From an uncultured Acetatifactor sp. (GTDB taxonomy: Bacteria > Bacillota > Clostridia > Lachnospirales > Lachnospiraceae), in NCBI GenBank assembly GCA_910584375.1, contig CAJUAH010000033.1:1-45844 (forward strand): 45,844 nt of DNA. Reading direction: 5' to 3'. Position numbers and translations under genes: made by a program. The first letter of the stretch is position 1; each line of letters begins with the position of its first letter. The notes beneath the pieces were generated by a model. That model ran no database searches, was not told the DNA's origin, and was given only the letters and a program-made list of their open reading frames with translations. Positions 13,698 to 23,009 of this stretch are shown piece after piece.

Positions 13698-14540
13698 CTA
13701 CCCCCAGGGCAGCAGCCCGGCCAGGATGCCTCCGACAACGCCGATCCCGTAGAGCAGACCGACGATCTTCAGGTTTTCCCCCCGGTGACGGTTCACCCTG
13801 CACAGCACCAGCAGCCCCACGCCGGTGTTGGTCAGCAGCCCGCTCATCATGGCCCCGAAATCCATGGCTCCCTCCAGATACAGCTGGGTGATGACCACGG
13901 AGGAGGCGCAGTTGGGGATCAGCCCCAGCGCGCCGGAGAGCAGTTGCCCCGCCACCGGGCGGTTCCAGATCCACTGACCCAGAGTTTCCGCCCCCACCTG
14001 TTCCAGCGCCAGATTCAGCGCCAGATTGATGAGCAGGATAAAAACGGAGATCTGCGCGGTGTGCAGCAGCGCGGACTGAAAGATCCCCTTCTCACAGCCG
14101 CAGTGGTCATGCTCGCACAGCTCATGGATATGCTCGTGCTCCTCCTGCTTTTTCCTGAAAATAAAATCCACGCAGAAACCGGCAACCATACCCGCCAGCA
14201 CCTTAAAGCCCAGGATCCGCAGGATCAGCGTCGGGCTGACACGGGCCGAGAGCAGGATCGGCAGCATCTCATCCGACGTGGACAAAAAGATAGCCGTCAG
14301 CGTTCCCAGCGTGATCACCCGCCCCGCGTACAGGGAGGCCGCCGCCGCCGAGAAACCGCACTGGGGCGCCACGCCCACCGCCGCGCCCAGGGCCGGGCCC
14401 CATTTTCCCGCCCGCCGCACCAGAGAGGCCGCCGCGCTCCCCGCCCGGTGCTCCAGATATTCCATGGCCATATATGTCAAAAGCAAAAAAGGAACCAGCT
14501 TTGCCGTGTCCAGCAAACTGTCCGCGACGATCTCCCACAT
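13698..14540 (-). CDS. putative 10-TM heavy-metal exporter (ArsP_2-like)
   Basis: This 280-aa multi-pass membrane protein has two half-domains with similar motifs (GVAPQCGFSAAAASLYAG; GLIPNCASSVVITQLYLEG), a hallmark of the ArsP_2 / putative heavy-metal exporter family. A central cytoplasmic loop is rich in metal ligands (EEHEHIHELCEHDHCGCE). The repeated Pro-x-Cys in both halves suggests the transport path. It is co-transcribed with the Fur-type gene. The substrate is uncertain: arsenic is the common database name, but Fur linkage and the His loop favour a divalent cation. Confidence 0.8.
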   Translation of the reverse strand: MWEIVADSLLDTAKLVPFLLLTYMAMEYLEHRAGSAAASLVRRAGKWGPALGAAVGVAPQCGFSAAAASLYAGRVITLGTLTAIFLSTSDEMLPILLSARVSPTLILRILGFKVLAGMVAGFCVDFIFRKKQEEHEHIHELCEHDHCGCEKGIFQSALLHTAQISVFILLINLALNLALEQVGAETLGQWIWNRPVAGQLLSGALGLIPNCASSVVITQLYLEGAMDFGAMMSGLLTNTGVGLLVLCRVNRHRGENLKIVGLLYGIGVVGGILAGLLPWG

Positions 14541-14580
14541 ATTCCGTCTGCCCTGCTTTCCCCAGATCCCCGGTCAGTCA

Positions 14581-14680
14581 AATACCCCGCGGCGAACCGA
14601 CGGGGTATTCCATTCCAAATGCAAATGATTCGCATCTACAACTCAGTCGCATTTAGAATCATATCACAAATATTTACTTT
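14581..14680 (-). promoter_or_regulatory. promoter and Fur-type operator of the exporter operon
   Basis: On the minus strand TTGACA (14674-14679), a 16-bp spacer and TATGAT form a good sigma-A promoter. Just downstream is the near-palindrome ATGCAAATGATTCGCAT (14619-14635), one mismatch pair from perfect and similar in layout to Fur/Zur boxes. A further hairpin AATACCCCG/CGGGGTATT follows (14581-14609) in the leader. Confidence 0.68.
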
Positions 14681-14703
14681 GTCAAGCCCCGAGCAGGCAA
14701 AAG

Positions 14704-16866
14704 TTAAATCTCCCGGATCCATGTGCCGTAGGCTTCCAGGCGTACCCTCCGGGTTCCCTGCCCCGTTTGGACGCCGCACTCCTGAGGCGTATCGGCGTTG
14801 TTGATCACCACCAGCGTCCTGCTCTCCGGATAATAGGCGCACTCCGTCTCCGGGTTGTCGGTAAGGTACAGGCCGGAGGCCGCCCCTCCGTCCCCCGACA
14901 GGATCAGGTTCAGCAGCAGCCTGGTGTTGGCGTTGGTCAGCTCAAAGGCGGAGAGGTAGACGCCCCGACCCCGGCCGAAAGCGTTGCCGGTGAGCAGGGG
15001 ATTGTCCCCGTCAGCCGCCAGCACCGCCGCCCTGCCGTCGGTCAGATGGCAGCTGTGCCGGGCCGGGATATAGGCCCCCGGGGGCATCACCTGCTCCGCC
15101 GCCCTCTGATCCACCGCAAAAGTCCACCGTCCATGGCAGACCCTGTCCACCCTGTCCTCATCCACTCCCAGCACATGGGCCATCCGGAAATAGCTGTCGT
15201 ACCCGGGCGCCGCGGAGGGCTCGCCCACGCCGATGAAAGTGCCGCCTTCCCAGACCCATTTTGTCAGGCGCGCGATCACTTCCCCGTCTCTCCAGGCGTC
15301 CCCGCCGCTCCAGGCGCTGCCCGCCGCCCCCGCGTTGATGACCACGTCCGCATCGGCCAGCGCGCCGTTCTTTATATCCTCGAAACTGATAAAACGCACT
15401 TCCAGCGGCAGCCCGCTGAGCGCCTCGTTGATATGGATCAGGTCATGCATACAGGTCTCGTGAAAATGCCCGGACAGCGACCAGGGGCGCATACTTCCCC
15501 AAAAGTGCAGAACCGCCACCCTGGGGCCGCACACATACGGTCCCCCCGCCCGGTGGAGCTGTTTGAGCTCTCTGAACTCATCGGCGATCCCTGCAATGTA
15601 TTCCACAAAATCGGGAAAATCCTCCACCAGATGCAGATATCCTCCCAGCCCGATGCGGTCTATGGGACAGCGCAGCAGGGCGCGCCGCACGCTGTTCCAG
15701 TATTTTTTTGCGTCCAGGGTGGGATCGCCCCCCTGGGTAAAGGTGGCGGCTCCCCCCAGCCCCACCGGAAACAGATAGGGGTGCAGGCGCAGCTCGTGGG
15801 TCTCCACATCCACGCCGCTGCACAGCCTGGCCTCATAGCCGGAGAATACGCACTTGATCAGGCCGTCAAAACCAAACTCCCTGAAGGTGGGCAGATAGGG
15901 CTCCGTGCCCACCCAACTGTCGTCGTAGAACACATAGGCCTTTTTGCCGTGCTTATGTACGACGTCCACCAGCTCTTTGCCAAAGTCCACCACGAAACGG
16001 TTGACATAGGCGATCCAGTCCAGCTTTTTGCGGTCGCAGGGCATATGGGTGACATGGAGTTTGCCCTGGTTGATAAAATCTTCCGCCGTCAGCGCATACC
16101 CCATGGCCTTCTCAAAGCCGTCCAGCATCCTGGGACTCACGGTAAAATCGTAGGAGGCCCAGTCCGAATAAAGCTGGCGGTTGCGCGGATCGCTCCCCCA
16201 GATCCACACGAAGTTGTAAAACATGGAGGTAAAACGCACCACCGTGGTATCCGAGTGATTCTCGCACCACTCTTCCATCCAGTCCAGCATGTACTGCCGC
16301 GTCTGGGGATACACCGGGTCGATCTGCATCAGATGTTCCTTGTCCCATTTGTTGGTGGTGTGGTTGTACATGGAAATCTCTTCCCATATCCGGTAGGCCA
16401 GAAAGCTCACCGTATAGCTGTGCCAGGGGACGACGCCCTCCAGCGCCACGCTCCGACTCTCCCGGTCGTAGCTCCACGCGGATCTCTCCAGCAAAGTGTC
16501 CGTGGTGCGGTCATATACCTGCCAGTATTTCATGGCGTCGGCGCTGTCATTGACGCGGAACTGTTCTTCAAAATATCCGTCCAGCAGGGAGATCTCCAGG
16601 CGCTCCCGCTCCGCCACCGCCGGGGGCGTCATCAGAAAGCACTGCTGCAATTTGTCCTGATTGTTTTTTGCCCATTGGTTGTGATCTCTGATGATGCATA
16701 TGGTGGAATAAATGCCGTATCCCGCCTTGGTGATCTCCTCCGACAGCACGGTTCCGTCGCTGTCCCGTATCACATCCGCGCCCCATCTCTCCGCCATCTC
16801 CAATGTCAGTTTCTCGTAGCCCGCCTCGCCGGGAAGTGTAAAGCTACCTTTTTCTACCGTCCTCAT
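14704..16866 (-). CDS. GH112 galactosyl-hexose phosphorylase
   Basis: This 720-residue-class protein uses ATG 16866 with GGGAGG upstream. It shows GH112 features: KKAYVFYDDSWVGTEPYLPTF holds the catalytic Asp region, and the TIM barrel is followed by a trimerisation-type domain and C-terminal beta domain. GH112 enzymes phosphorolyse either beta-1,3-galactosyl-N-acetylhexosamines (EC 2.4.1.211) or beta-1,4-galactosyl-L-rhamnose (EC 2.4.1.247), giving galactose 1-phosphate. There is no signal peptide, so it acts in the cytoplasm. The upstream partner is a GH105 hydrolase, favouring galactosyl-rhamnose; the substrate is not proven. Confidence 0.88.
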   Translation of the reverse strand: MRTVEKGSFTLPGEAGYEKLTLEMAERWGADVIRDSDGTVLSEEITKAGYGIYSTICIIRDHNQWAKNNQDKLQQCFLMTPPAVAERERLEISLLDGYFEEQFRVNDSADAMKYWQVYDRTTDTLLERSAWSYDRESRSVALEGVVPWHSYTVSFLAYRIWEEISMYNHTTNKWDKEHLMQIDPVYPQTRQYMLDWMEEWCENHSDTTVVRFTSMFYNFVWIWGSDPRNRQLYSDWASYDFTVSPRMLDGFEKAMGYALTAEDFINQGKLHVTHMPCDRKKLDWIAYVNRFVVDFGKELVDVVHKHGKKAYVFYDDSWVGTEPYLPTFREFGFDGLIKCVFSGYEARLCSGVDVETHELRLHPYLFPVGLGGAATFTQGGDPTLDAKKYWNSVRRALLRCPIDRIGLGGYLHLVEDFPDFVEYIAGIADEFRELKQLHRAGGPYVCGPRVAVLHFWGSMRPWSLSGHFHETCMHDLIHINEALSGLPLEVRFISFEDIKNGALADADVVINAGAAGSAWSGGDAWRDGEVIARLTKWVWEGGTFIGVGEPSAAPGYDSYFRMAHVLGVDEDRVDRVCHGRWTFAVDQRAAEQVMPPGAYIPARHSCHLTDGRAAVLAADGDNPLLTGNAFGRGRGVYLSAFELTNANTRLLLNLILSGDGGAASGLYLTDNPETECAYYPESRTLVVINNADTPQECGVQTGQGTRRVRLEAYGTWIREI

Positions 16867-16894
16867 GTCTCCCTCCCAAAATAGCTGTTTTCCT

Positions 16895-17947
16895 CTATAA
16901 AGCGCCGTCCTTTTCCAGTTCGCCGGAGACCAGGATCCTGTCAAAGAACGCCAGCGCCAGACCCTGTCCCCATCCCTGGATCCAGTCTCTGGAAATATTG
17001 CGGTAGCCGTCCGCGTCATTCATGACCGCCGTTCCCCCCGAGACATGCAGCACCCTGCCGTCGGGGCTTACATTGGCCAGCAGGCCCCTGATGGATCTGT
17101 TGATATATTTGGTGTGCAGAGGATTGGCGTGGGATACCATGGCAGCCGCTATGCCTGCGGAGGCCGATATCTCTTCGTAAGAGCTCTCGTCGTCCAATAT
17201 GGTTCTCCACAGGCCGTCCGGGGTCTGGATCAGTTTGAGGGCGGAGAGCTGTTCGCTCAGAGAGCCCGCCACATCCATATACTTGGGATACAGATAGCAC
17301 TTGGGCAATATATCCCCCACCTGGGACATCGTAAACGCCGCCCAGGCGTTGGCCCGGCCCCAGTAAAATCCGGACATGTGATCCCCGGTTATATTGTTGT
17401 AGCCGTGATAGAACAGTCCCGTCTCCGGATCCTGCAAGTATTTGATATGCCAATAATACTGGTGCAGCGCGTCCCCGATCAGTTCTTCGTCCGCCAGCTC
17501 CACGCCCACCCGCAGCAGGAAAAAGGCCGCCATGAACAGCGTGTCCGCCCAGCACTGTTCGGGAAAATCATTGCCCGCCGACACGGTGTGCTGCAGCACG
17601 CGGTCGCCAAAGCGCAGCGCGTCCTCTCTGATATAGCGCACCTTGCTCATGACAATATCCCAATACCTCTGTTCCCCCGTGGCCCTGTAGAGCGTGATCA
17701 GGCAGTGCCCCATGGCGCAGGCGTTGACCGTCCACACTCCGGGCAGCCCCAGGTCTATCAGCTCGTCCACTCTGTCCCTGAGCAGTTGTAAGTACTCCTC
17801 ATTTCCGGTCTTCTCATAGGCGTCGGCGATGCCGAAATAGGCCACGCCGCACGGCCAGTCCCAGGTGAGGTCCATCTTCATGGTTCTCTTCACGATCCTG
17901 TCGATCACATCCAGGATCTCCTGTCTGTCATATTCCAGTCTCAGCAT
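16895..17947 (-). CDS. GH105 unsaturated glucuronyl/galacturonyl hydrolase
   Basis: This 350-aa protein uses ATG 17947 with GAGGAGG. It is an (alpha/alpha)6-barrel GH88/105-type protein: WDWPCGVAYFGIADAY near the N-terminus, VWTVNACAMGH, YWGRANAWAAFTMSQVGD (typical of YteR/YesR) and RDWIQGWGQGLALAFF. It removes unsaturated uronic acid from the non-reducing end of lyase products such as rhamnogalacturonan disaccharides. It is cytoplasmic and lies between the binding-protein gene and GH112. Confidence 0.88.
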   Translation of the reverse strand: MLRLEYDRQEILDVIDRIVKRTMKMDLTWDWPCGVAYFGIADAYEKTGNEEYLQLLRDRVDELIDLGLPGVWTVNACAMGHCLITLYRATGEQRYWDIVMSKVRYIREDALRFGDRVLQHTVSAGNDFPEQCWADTLFMAAFFLLRVGVELADEELIGDALHQYYWHIKYLQDPETGLFYHGYNNITGDHMSGFYWGRANAWAAFTMSQVGDILPKCYLYPKYMDVAGSLSEQLSALKLIQTPDGLWRTILDDESSYEEISASAGIAAAMVSHANPLHTKYINRSIRGLLANVSPDGRVLHVSGGTAVMNDADGYRNISRDWIQGWGQGLALAFFDRILVSGELEKDGAL

Positions 17948-17970
17948 AACTCGATCCTCCTCTATAGGCA

Positions 17971-18002
17971 GTATAGCCCCCAACCGCCGTCGGGGGCCAT
18001 AC
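17971..18002 (-). promoter_or_regulatory. intercistronic hairpin between binding protein and GH105
   Basis: GTATAGCCCCC (17971-17981) pairs with GGGGGCCATAC (17992-18002) across an 10-nt loop. It is not followed by a T tract in the direction of transcription, so it is more likely an mRNA-stabilising or processing hairpin that raises binding-protein levels over the enzymes downstream. Confidence 0.5.
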
Positions 18003-18032
18003 ATTTTTTTATGAAATCATGTCTGCCGGATA

Positions 18033-19802
18033 TTATTTGGGAAGTTTTGTACTCAGGCCGTTGTTGTAAGCCTCCAGCCTCTGGTTGATGACTTCCTGAT
18101 AACCTGCCTCCAGATATTTCCGGCTCAGCTCGTCATACAGCGCGTCAAACTCCTCGGGCGCGCACATGGTCAACTGATCGCGGTACTGGGGATACAGCTC
18201 TCCTGTCAGGATGTTGCCGTACTCGGTCACCGCCTCAAAGGAGGTGGCGAAGTTACAGTCGGAGTTGGCCAGGTTTTTGTTGTACAGGTCGTTCTGCCCA
18301 TGGTAGTTGGCCAGGATACCCTCATAGAAGTCCTGGGGCAGGCCCTGGGGCGAGATCGCGGCGATATCCTTCTCGATGCTGCCCAGCGTCTTGGACGCGG
18401 TGACGATCATCCAGTAGTCCACATTGTTGTTGTGGCCCTGCTGCTCCGCCAGACCCTTCTGATCCGCTACGTTCACGGGAGTATCCCCGTCATAGTTGAA
18501 GTTCACGCCCTCGATACCCCACTGCATGGTAAACAGGTTTTCCTCCTGGGACATCCACTCCATGTACATCATGGCTGCCTGCACTTCCTCGGGAGTAGCG
18601 TCGTAGGCGAATGCAGTCATGGCGCCGAACACGTTGGTGGGACGGAAGGAATTGTTGGAGCCCCACACGTCGTCCTGTACCAGATCGCTGCTGCATACTA
18701 CCACGCCCAGCTTGCCGTCGGGATTGATCTCATAGAAGGAGGCCAGGGCGTCCAGGGTGGAGGAGGTGTAGCCCGCCCACTCAAAGGTCTTGCCGTTGAC
18801 AAAGTCCGAGATGGCCTCGCCCGCGTCTCTCGTATAGTACTCAGGGTTCTTAAATCCTCTGTTGTACAGTTCGTTCTCAAATCTCAGGAATCTCTTCTGC
18901 GCCTCGGAGGACAGGGCCGGGATCTGATAGTCGCCGGTGGTGGCCCAGGTCACTTCGTCCTGGGGATAGTCTCTCCAGCCATAGTTCTGATCCACGCCCA
19001 CGCCGCTCACTTTGGTGCCGCCCGCGGGATACTCATGTCCGGCGTCAACCAGTTTCTGGAACAGGTCAAGTCTCTCCTGGCTCGTGGCGGGATAGTTGCT
19101 CACGCCCACCTCATCCAGCCAGTCCTGGCGATACCAGGTGATCCATGTATAGTTGGTGTTGCCGTAAGGTCTCTGTCCCAGAGCCAGATAATCCTCGCCG
19201 TCCAACTGGGTGTAAATGTCAATGCCGTTGTCCACCATGTTCTGATAGAAAGTGGGCGCTACGGTCTTGAGCTGCTCCATGTCATAGGGCTGGAGATAGC
19301 CCTCCGCCTGCCATGTGGCGAGCTTGTCGTAGTCGTACTCCATCAGGACGGTGGGCAGATCCTGACCGGTCGCCAGCAGGGTGTAGTCCGTCATAACATC
19401 GGTACGGGTGATCGCCACGTACTCCACATTGATGTTGTACATCGCGCCAAAGTTATCCTGCACCCATTTCGTCCAGTAATTGTTCACTACATCCGAACAT
19501 CCGTTGCCGTTGTCGCCGCGGTCATAGACCGGGATCTGCAATGTCACGGTGTCCGCGAAGGGCGTCCAGCCCTCCATGCCCGCCGCCGTGCTGGCGGGAG
19601 CGTCCCCGCCGGAAGGCTCCGTATCGCCGCCGGAAGGCTGCGTATCTCCCCCTGTCGGTGTGCTTTCGCTCGACGGCGTGCTGCCGCCCGCGGAAGTGCT
19701 TTCGTTGGTTGCCGGCTCGCTGCCGCAGCCCGTCATGGCGCCCATTACCATCGCGCCTGTCATAACCAGAGCCGCCGCTCTCTGAAGAGTTTTCTTCTTC
19801 AT
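18033..19802 (-). CDS. extracellular sugar-binding lipoprotein (LplA-like)
   Basis: This 589-aa protein starts at ATG 19802 (AAGGAGG). It has a lipoprotein signal peptide with lipobox ending at Cys26 (GAMTGC), a Gly/Ser/Thr-rich linker to about residue 70, then a large family 1 solute-binding domain of the LplA/AlgQ type. It is anchored outside the membrane and delivers oligosaccharide to the two permeases encoded upstream. No ATPase gene is in the operon; these importers usually share one MsmK-type ATPase encoded elsewhere. Confidence 0.9.
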   Translation of the reverse strand: MKKKTLQRAAALVMTGAMVMGAMTGCGSEPATNESTSAGGSTPSSESTPTGGDTQPSGGDTEPSGGDAPASTAAGMEGWTPFADTVTLQIPVYDRGDNGNGCSDVVNNYWTKWVQDNFGAMYNINVEYVAITRTDVMTDYTLLATGQDLPTVLMEYDYDKLATWQAEGYLQPYDMEQLKTVAPTFYQNMVDNGIDIYTQLDGEDYLALGQRPYGNTNYTWITWYRQDWLDEVGVSNYPATSQERLDLFQKLVDAGHEYPAGGTKVSGVGVDQNYGWRDYPQDEVTWATTGDYQIPALSSEAQKRFLRFENELYNRGFKNPEYYTRDAGEAISDFVNGKTFEWAGYTSSTLDALASFYEINPDGKLGVVVCSSDLVQDDVWGSNNSFRPTNVFGAMTAFAYDATPEEVQAAMMYMEWMSQEENLFTMQWGIEGVNFNYDGDTPVNVADQKGLAEQQGHNNNVDYWMIVTASKTLGSIEKDIAAISPQGLPQDFYEGILANYHGQNDLYNKNLANSDCNFATSFEAVTEYGNILTGELYPQYRDQLTMCAPEEFDALYDELSRKYLEAGYQEVINQRLEAYNNGLSTKLPK

Positions 19803-19877
19803 AAATTCATCCTCCTTTTTTTTAGAAAAAAGTTATAATACACTCCCTGTCGCCAGAGAGGAACTACCTGTGTTCCG

Positions 19878-20804
19878 TTACCCTTTCACCGCTCCGATCA
19901 TCGCTCCCTTTACAAAGTATTTCTGTAAAAACGGATAGACAATGATGATGGGAACCGTGACGAACATAATGCTGGCCGCCTGCAGGACTTCCGGCACAGA
20001 CTGGCTCACGCCGCCGGTATCCGCCAGAGAGGTGGTCTGGCTCTCGGTGGCCGACGCCACCAGCTGATACAGCTTATACTGGATCATCTTCAGATTGTTG
20101 GCCCTGGTGTAGTACATATTGTCGGAGTAGGCGTTCCAGCGGCCCACCGCGTAAAACAGGGACAGGGTGGCGAGGATCGGCTTGGACAGGGGCAGCACAA
20201 TCTTCCAAAGGATCTGAAAATAGCTGGCGCCGTCCAGAAACGCGGATTCCTCCAGACTGTCCGGTATGGTGGTCTGAAAATAGTTCTTCATGATCAGCAT
20301 GTTGTAGGGCGAGTAGATCAGCGGCAGAATCAGCACCCACTTGGTATCCAGAATATGCAGATCCTGATACAGCAGATAGCAGGGGATAATACCCGCTCCG
20401 AAATACATGGGCACCATCAGCAGAAAAGTGATGCCCTGCCTTCCCCTGAGCCGCTTTTTGGAGAGGGGATAGGCGGCGCAGGTACATACCAGCATGCCCA
20501 GCGCGGTAAACACCAGCGTGATCCCCGCGGAAAATCCCATGGAGTAAGTCATGCTGCTGTCCCCAAACACCCTCTTATAGGCGTCGAAAGTGACGTCCTT
20601 GGGCCAGAAATATACCTGTTTCGCCATCACCGCCGCGTTGCCCGAGACGGATTTGACCGCCACATGTATAAAGGGCAATATGCAGGTGGCGCAGAGCAGC
20701 ACGATCACCGCCATCATCGCAAAGTCGCTTACGCGGAATTTGTTTACGGCATGTTCGCCGCCCGAAGATACCGTTACCTCGTTTATGTTGTCTTTTTTAG
20801 CCAT
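19878..20804 (-). CDS. sugar ABC permease (LplC/YtcP-like)
   Basis: This 308-aa protein has six predicted transmembrane segments and the binding-protein-dependent transport motif near residues 195-225 (EESAFLDGASYFQILWKIVLPLSKPILATL). The C-terminus matches YtcP/LplC permeases (VYPFLQKYFVKGAMIGAVKG). It pairs with the upstream permease. Confidence 0.92.
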   Translation of the reverse strand: MAKKDNINEVTVSSGGEHAVNKFRVSDFAMMAVIVLLCATCILPFIHVAVKSVSGNAAVMAKQVYFWPKDVTFDAYKRVFGDSSMTYSMGFSAGITLVFTALGMLVCTCAAYPLSKKRLRGRQGITFLLMVPMYFGAGIIPCYLLYQDLHILDTKWVLILPLIYSPYNMLIMKNYFQTTIPDSLEESAFLDGASYFQILWKIVLPLSKPILATLSLFYAVGRWNAYSDNMYYTRANNLKMIQYKLYQLVASATESQTTSLADTGGVSQSVPEVLQAASIMFVTVPIIIVYPFLQKYFVKGAMIGAVKG

Positions 20805-20862
20805 TTCCCAGCCTCCTGTCTACAGCTTAAGCCGCAGCTGCCCGCAAAACAATTTTCCCAAT

Positions 20863-21813
20863 TTACAGCAATCCGTCCTCGCCGAGTTTCTTGGCGATCC
20901 TGTCAGAGATCAACACCAGCGCCAGACCCACCAGGGACTGGAACAGATTGGCGGCCGTGGCCGGACTGAACTTGCCGTTGCTGATACCTCTGTTATATAT
21001 GTAGATCGCCAGCTGGAACTGGAAGTCCGCGACCTGGGTATTGCCCATGGCTGTCAGACGCTCCAGATTGCTCCCCATGATCTTGCCCAGATTCATGATC
21101 AGCAGCGTGACCACCGTGCCCTTGATACCGGGCAGGGTGATGTACCACATCCTCTTCCAACGGTTCGCGCCGTCGATCATGGCCGCCTCATACAGCTCGC
21201 CGCTGATACCGGTTATGGCCGCCAGATAGAGGATCGTGCCCCATCCCATGCTCTGCCATACGCCCACCAGCAGATAAGTCACGGCCCAGTGCCACTTTTC
21301 AGTCATGAACGGGATCCCCTGCTGGATCACTCCCATCTTCATGAGCAGCATATTCACCAGTCCGGAATTGGGCCGGAACATGTTGTAGGCCACGCTGCCT
21401 ATGATCGCCCAGGACAGAAAATGGGGCAGATACAGGATGGTCTGCGACACTTTCTTGAATCTGGCATAGCGCAGCTCGTTCAGGATCAGCGCCAGTATGA
21501 CGGGCATGGGAAAACCGATCAGCAGATCCAGCAGATTGAAGACGATGGAGTTGCGCAGCGCCTTCGTGAACTCCCGGTCTGTAAAGATCTTTTCAAAGAT
21601 CTTAAAACCTACCCATTCGCTGCCCGCGTATCCCCGAACCGGCTTGTAGTCCATAAAGGCCATCCGCATCCCCGGATAGGCGGCATAGCTGAACACAAAA
21701 ACCATGAGCAGCGGAAAGAGCAGCAGCAGATAGAGCTGCCAGTCTCTCTTGATACTCTTTTTCCAACTCGTCTTGACAATTATTTCCTTGCTGCCACGCT
21801 TTGCCTTTCCCAT
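20863..21813 (-). CDS. sugar ABC permease (LplB-like)
   Basis: This 316-aa protein uses ATG 21813, which has GAGGG at 6 bp; the longer frame starts without a site. Six transmembrane segments are seen, with the EAA-type loop ELYEAAMIDGANRWKRMW then ITLPGIKGTVVTLLI. It is the first gene of the transport/GH operon and divergent from the AraC regulator. Confidence 0.92.
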   Translation of the reverse strand: MGKAKRGSKEIIVKTSWKKSIKRDWQLYLLLLFPLLMVFVFSYAAYPGMRMAFMDYKPVRGYAGSEWVGFKIFEKIFTDREFTKALRNSIVFNLLDLLIGFPMPVILALILNELRYARFKKVSQTILYLPHFLSWAIIGSVAYNMFRPNSGLVNMLLMKMGVIQQGIPFMTEKWHWAVTYLLVGVWQSMGWGTILYLAAITGISGELYEAAMIDGANRWKRMWYITLPGIKGTVVTLLIMNLGKIMGSNLERLTAMGNTQVADFQFQLAIYIYNRGISNGKFSPATAANLFQSLVGLALVLISDRIAKKLGEDGLL

Positions 21814-21848
21814 ATACACCCTCTTTTCTTCGTCTACTTTGTATAGGA

Positions 21849-21944
21849 ATAAATGGTTTATACCTATATTTTCGTGCATTATGACTCCTATTTCTAACGA
21901 AAAGCAAATAAAAACTATGCAATTCCAACCATTTATGCTATACT
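21849..21944. promoter_or_regulatory. divergent control region with ATAAATGGTT inverted pair
   Basis: ATAAATGGTT (21849-21858) and its exact reverse complement AACCATTTAT (21927-21936) lie 68 bp apart between the divergent permease operon and AraC gene. An extended -10 TATGCTATACT (TATACT 21939-21944) reads toward AraC. A candidate minus-strand promoter (TTGCTT, 18 bp, CATAAT) reads toward the permease. The paired sites are candidate AraC operators. Confidence 0.5.
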
Positions 21945-22043
21945 TTTGATATGTCCCAAATGGCGAAATACATAGTTTTTATGGTTTTGGATATACCGTA
22001 TCTGGCTTTTTAGACAAATGTTTCCGCAAATAAGGAGGTTCAC

Positions 22044-22997
22044 ATGCCCAAACCGAAAAGCAATATTGCCGAATACCGCAACTATTATCTGCCCTCGGAC
22101 TTTCCGGTGCTCCTTCTGACCGGCGATCACTGGAAGATCTCCAATGTGCCCAGCAAGTATCTGCACTTTCACAACTGTCTGGAGATCGGCCTGTGCCACT
22201 CCGAGAGCGGCTATATGGAATTTAACGGCAAGGAAAAGCTCTTTTTCAAAGCGGGCGATATCACCTGCATCCCCAGAAATATCCCCCACACGACCTACAG
22301 TTCGCCCAATACCGAGAGCCGCTGGTCCTACCTGTTCCTCAATCCCCAGGAGCTGTTTAAAAATATAGCCCCGCATATGCGGGGCTTTGACCTGTCGCTC
22401 AGCGCCTACCGGGAATACCGGCACATACTGAGCCGCGACGAGTATCCTTACATATATGAGCTGACCTCCATGGCCATCCGGGAGATCGAACAGCAGCAGC
22501 CCATGTACCAGACCGGCGCCATGGGAATACTGCTGTCCCTGTGCATCGAGCTGCACCGCATCCAGGACATGGGAGGCCACAAGTCCACGCTGACCAGCCA
22601 GCCGCCGGAAAACGCCATGGCGCTCTCCCCCGTCCTGGACTTCATCGAGGATCATTACGCCGAGCAGTTTGACATCGACTACCTGGCGGATATATGCTGT
22701 CTCAGCCCCACCCATTTCCGGCGGCTCTTCCACAGCGTCATCGGCCGCAGCCCGCTGGACTTTCTCAACAATACCCGTATCATCAACGCCTGCAACCTGC
22801 TGCGCAGCACGGAACACTCGATCCTGGACATCTCCGAGATGGTGGGGTTCCGCTCGGTGTCCAGCTTTAACAGGCACTTTATGAAGACCATGCAGACCAC
22901 TCCCCGGGACTACCGCAACGAGACCCTCTACGCCAGGGAGCAGCAGGAGCGGATGTCGATCATGGACTATACCGGATGGATGTATCCCGAGAAGTGA
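22044..22997 (+). CDS. AraC-family regulator of the sugar operon
   Basis: This 317-aa protein starts at ATG 22044 with AAGGAGG. The N-terminal cupin sensor (about residues 20-110; HFHNCLEIGLC, CIPRNIPHTTY) and C-terminal double helix-turn-helix (about residues 205-300; DYLADICCLSPTHFRRLFHS, ILDISEMVGFRSVSSFNRHF) are typical. It probably activates the divergent transporter/GH105/GH112 operon in response to an imported oligosaccharide. Confidence 0.92.
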   Translation: MPKPKSNIAEYRNYYLPSDFPVLLLTGDHWKISNVPSKYLHFHNCLEIGLCHSESGYMEFNGKEKLFFKAGDITCIPRNIPHTTYSSPNTESRWSYLFLNPQELFKNIAPHMRGFDLSLSAYREYRHILSRDEYPYIYELTSMAIREIEQQQPMYQTGAMGILLSLCIELHRIQDMGGHKSTLTSQPPENAMALSPVLDFIEDHYAEQFDIDYLADICCLSPTHFRRLFHSVIGRSPLDFLNNTRIINACNLLRSTEHSILDISEMVGFRSVSSFNRHFMKTMQTTPRDYRNETLYAREQQERMSIMDYTGWMYPEK

Positions 22998-23009
22998 CAG
23001 CATGTACCG

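Noticed and set aside
14767..16884. A 705-aa open frame on the plus strand opposite GH112
   Set aside because: It is the antisense shadow of a well-supported enzyme gene, with His/Gln/Arg-rich low-information sequence. The same holds for the long plus-strand frames opposite 18033-19802 and 40279-41757.
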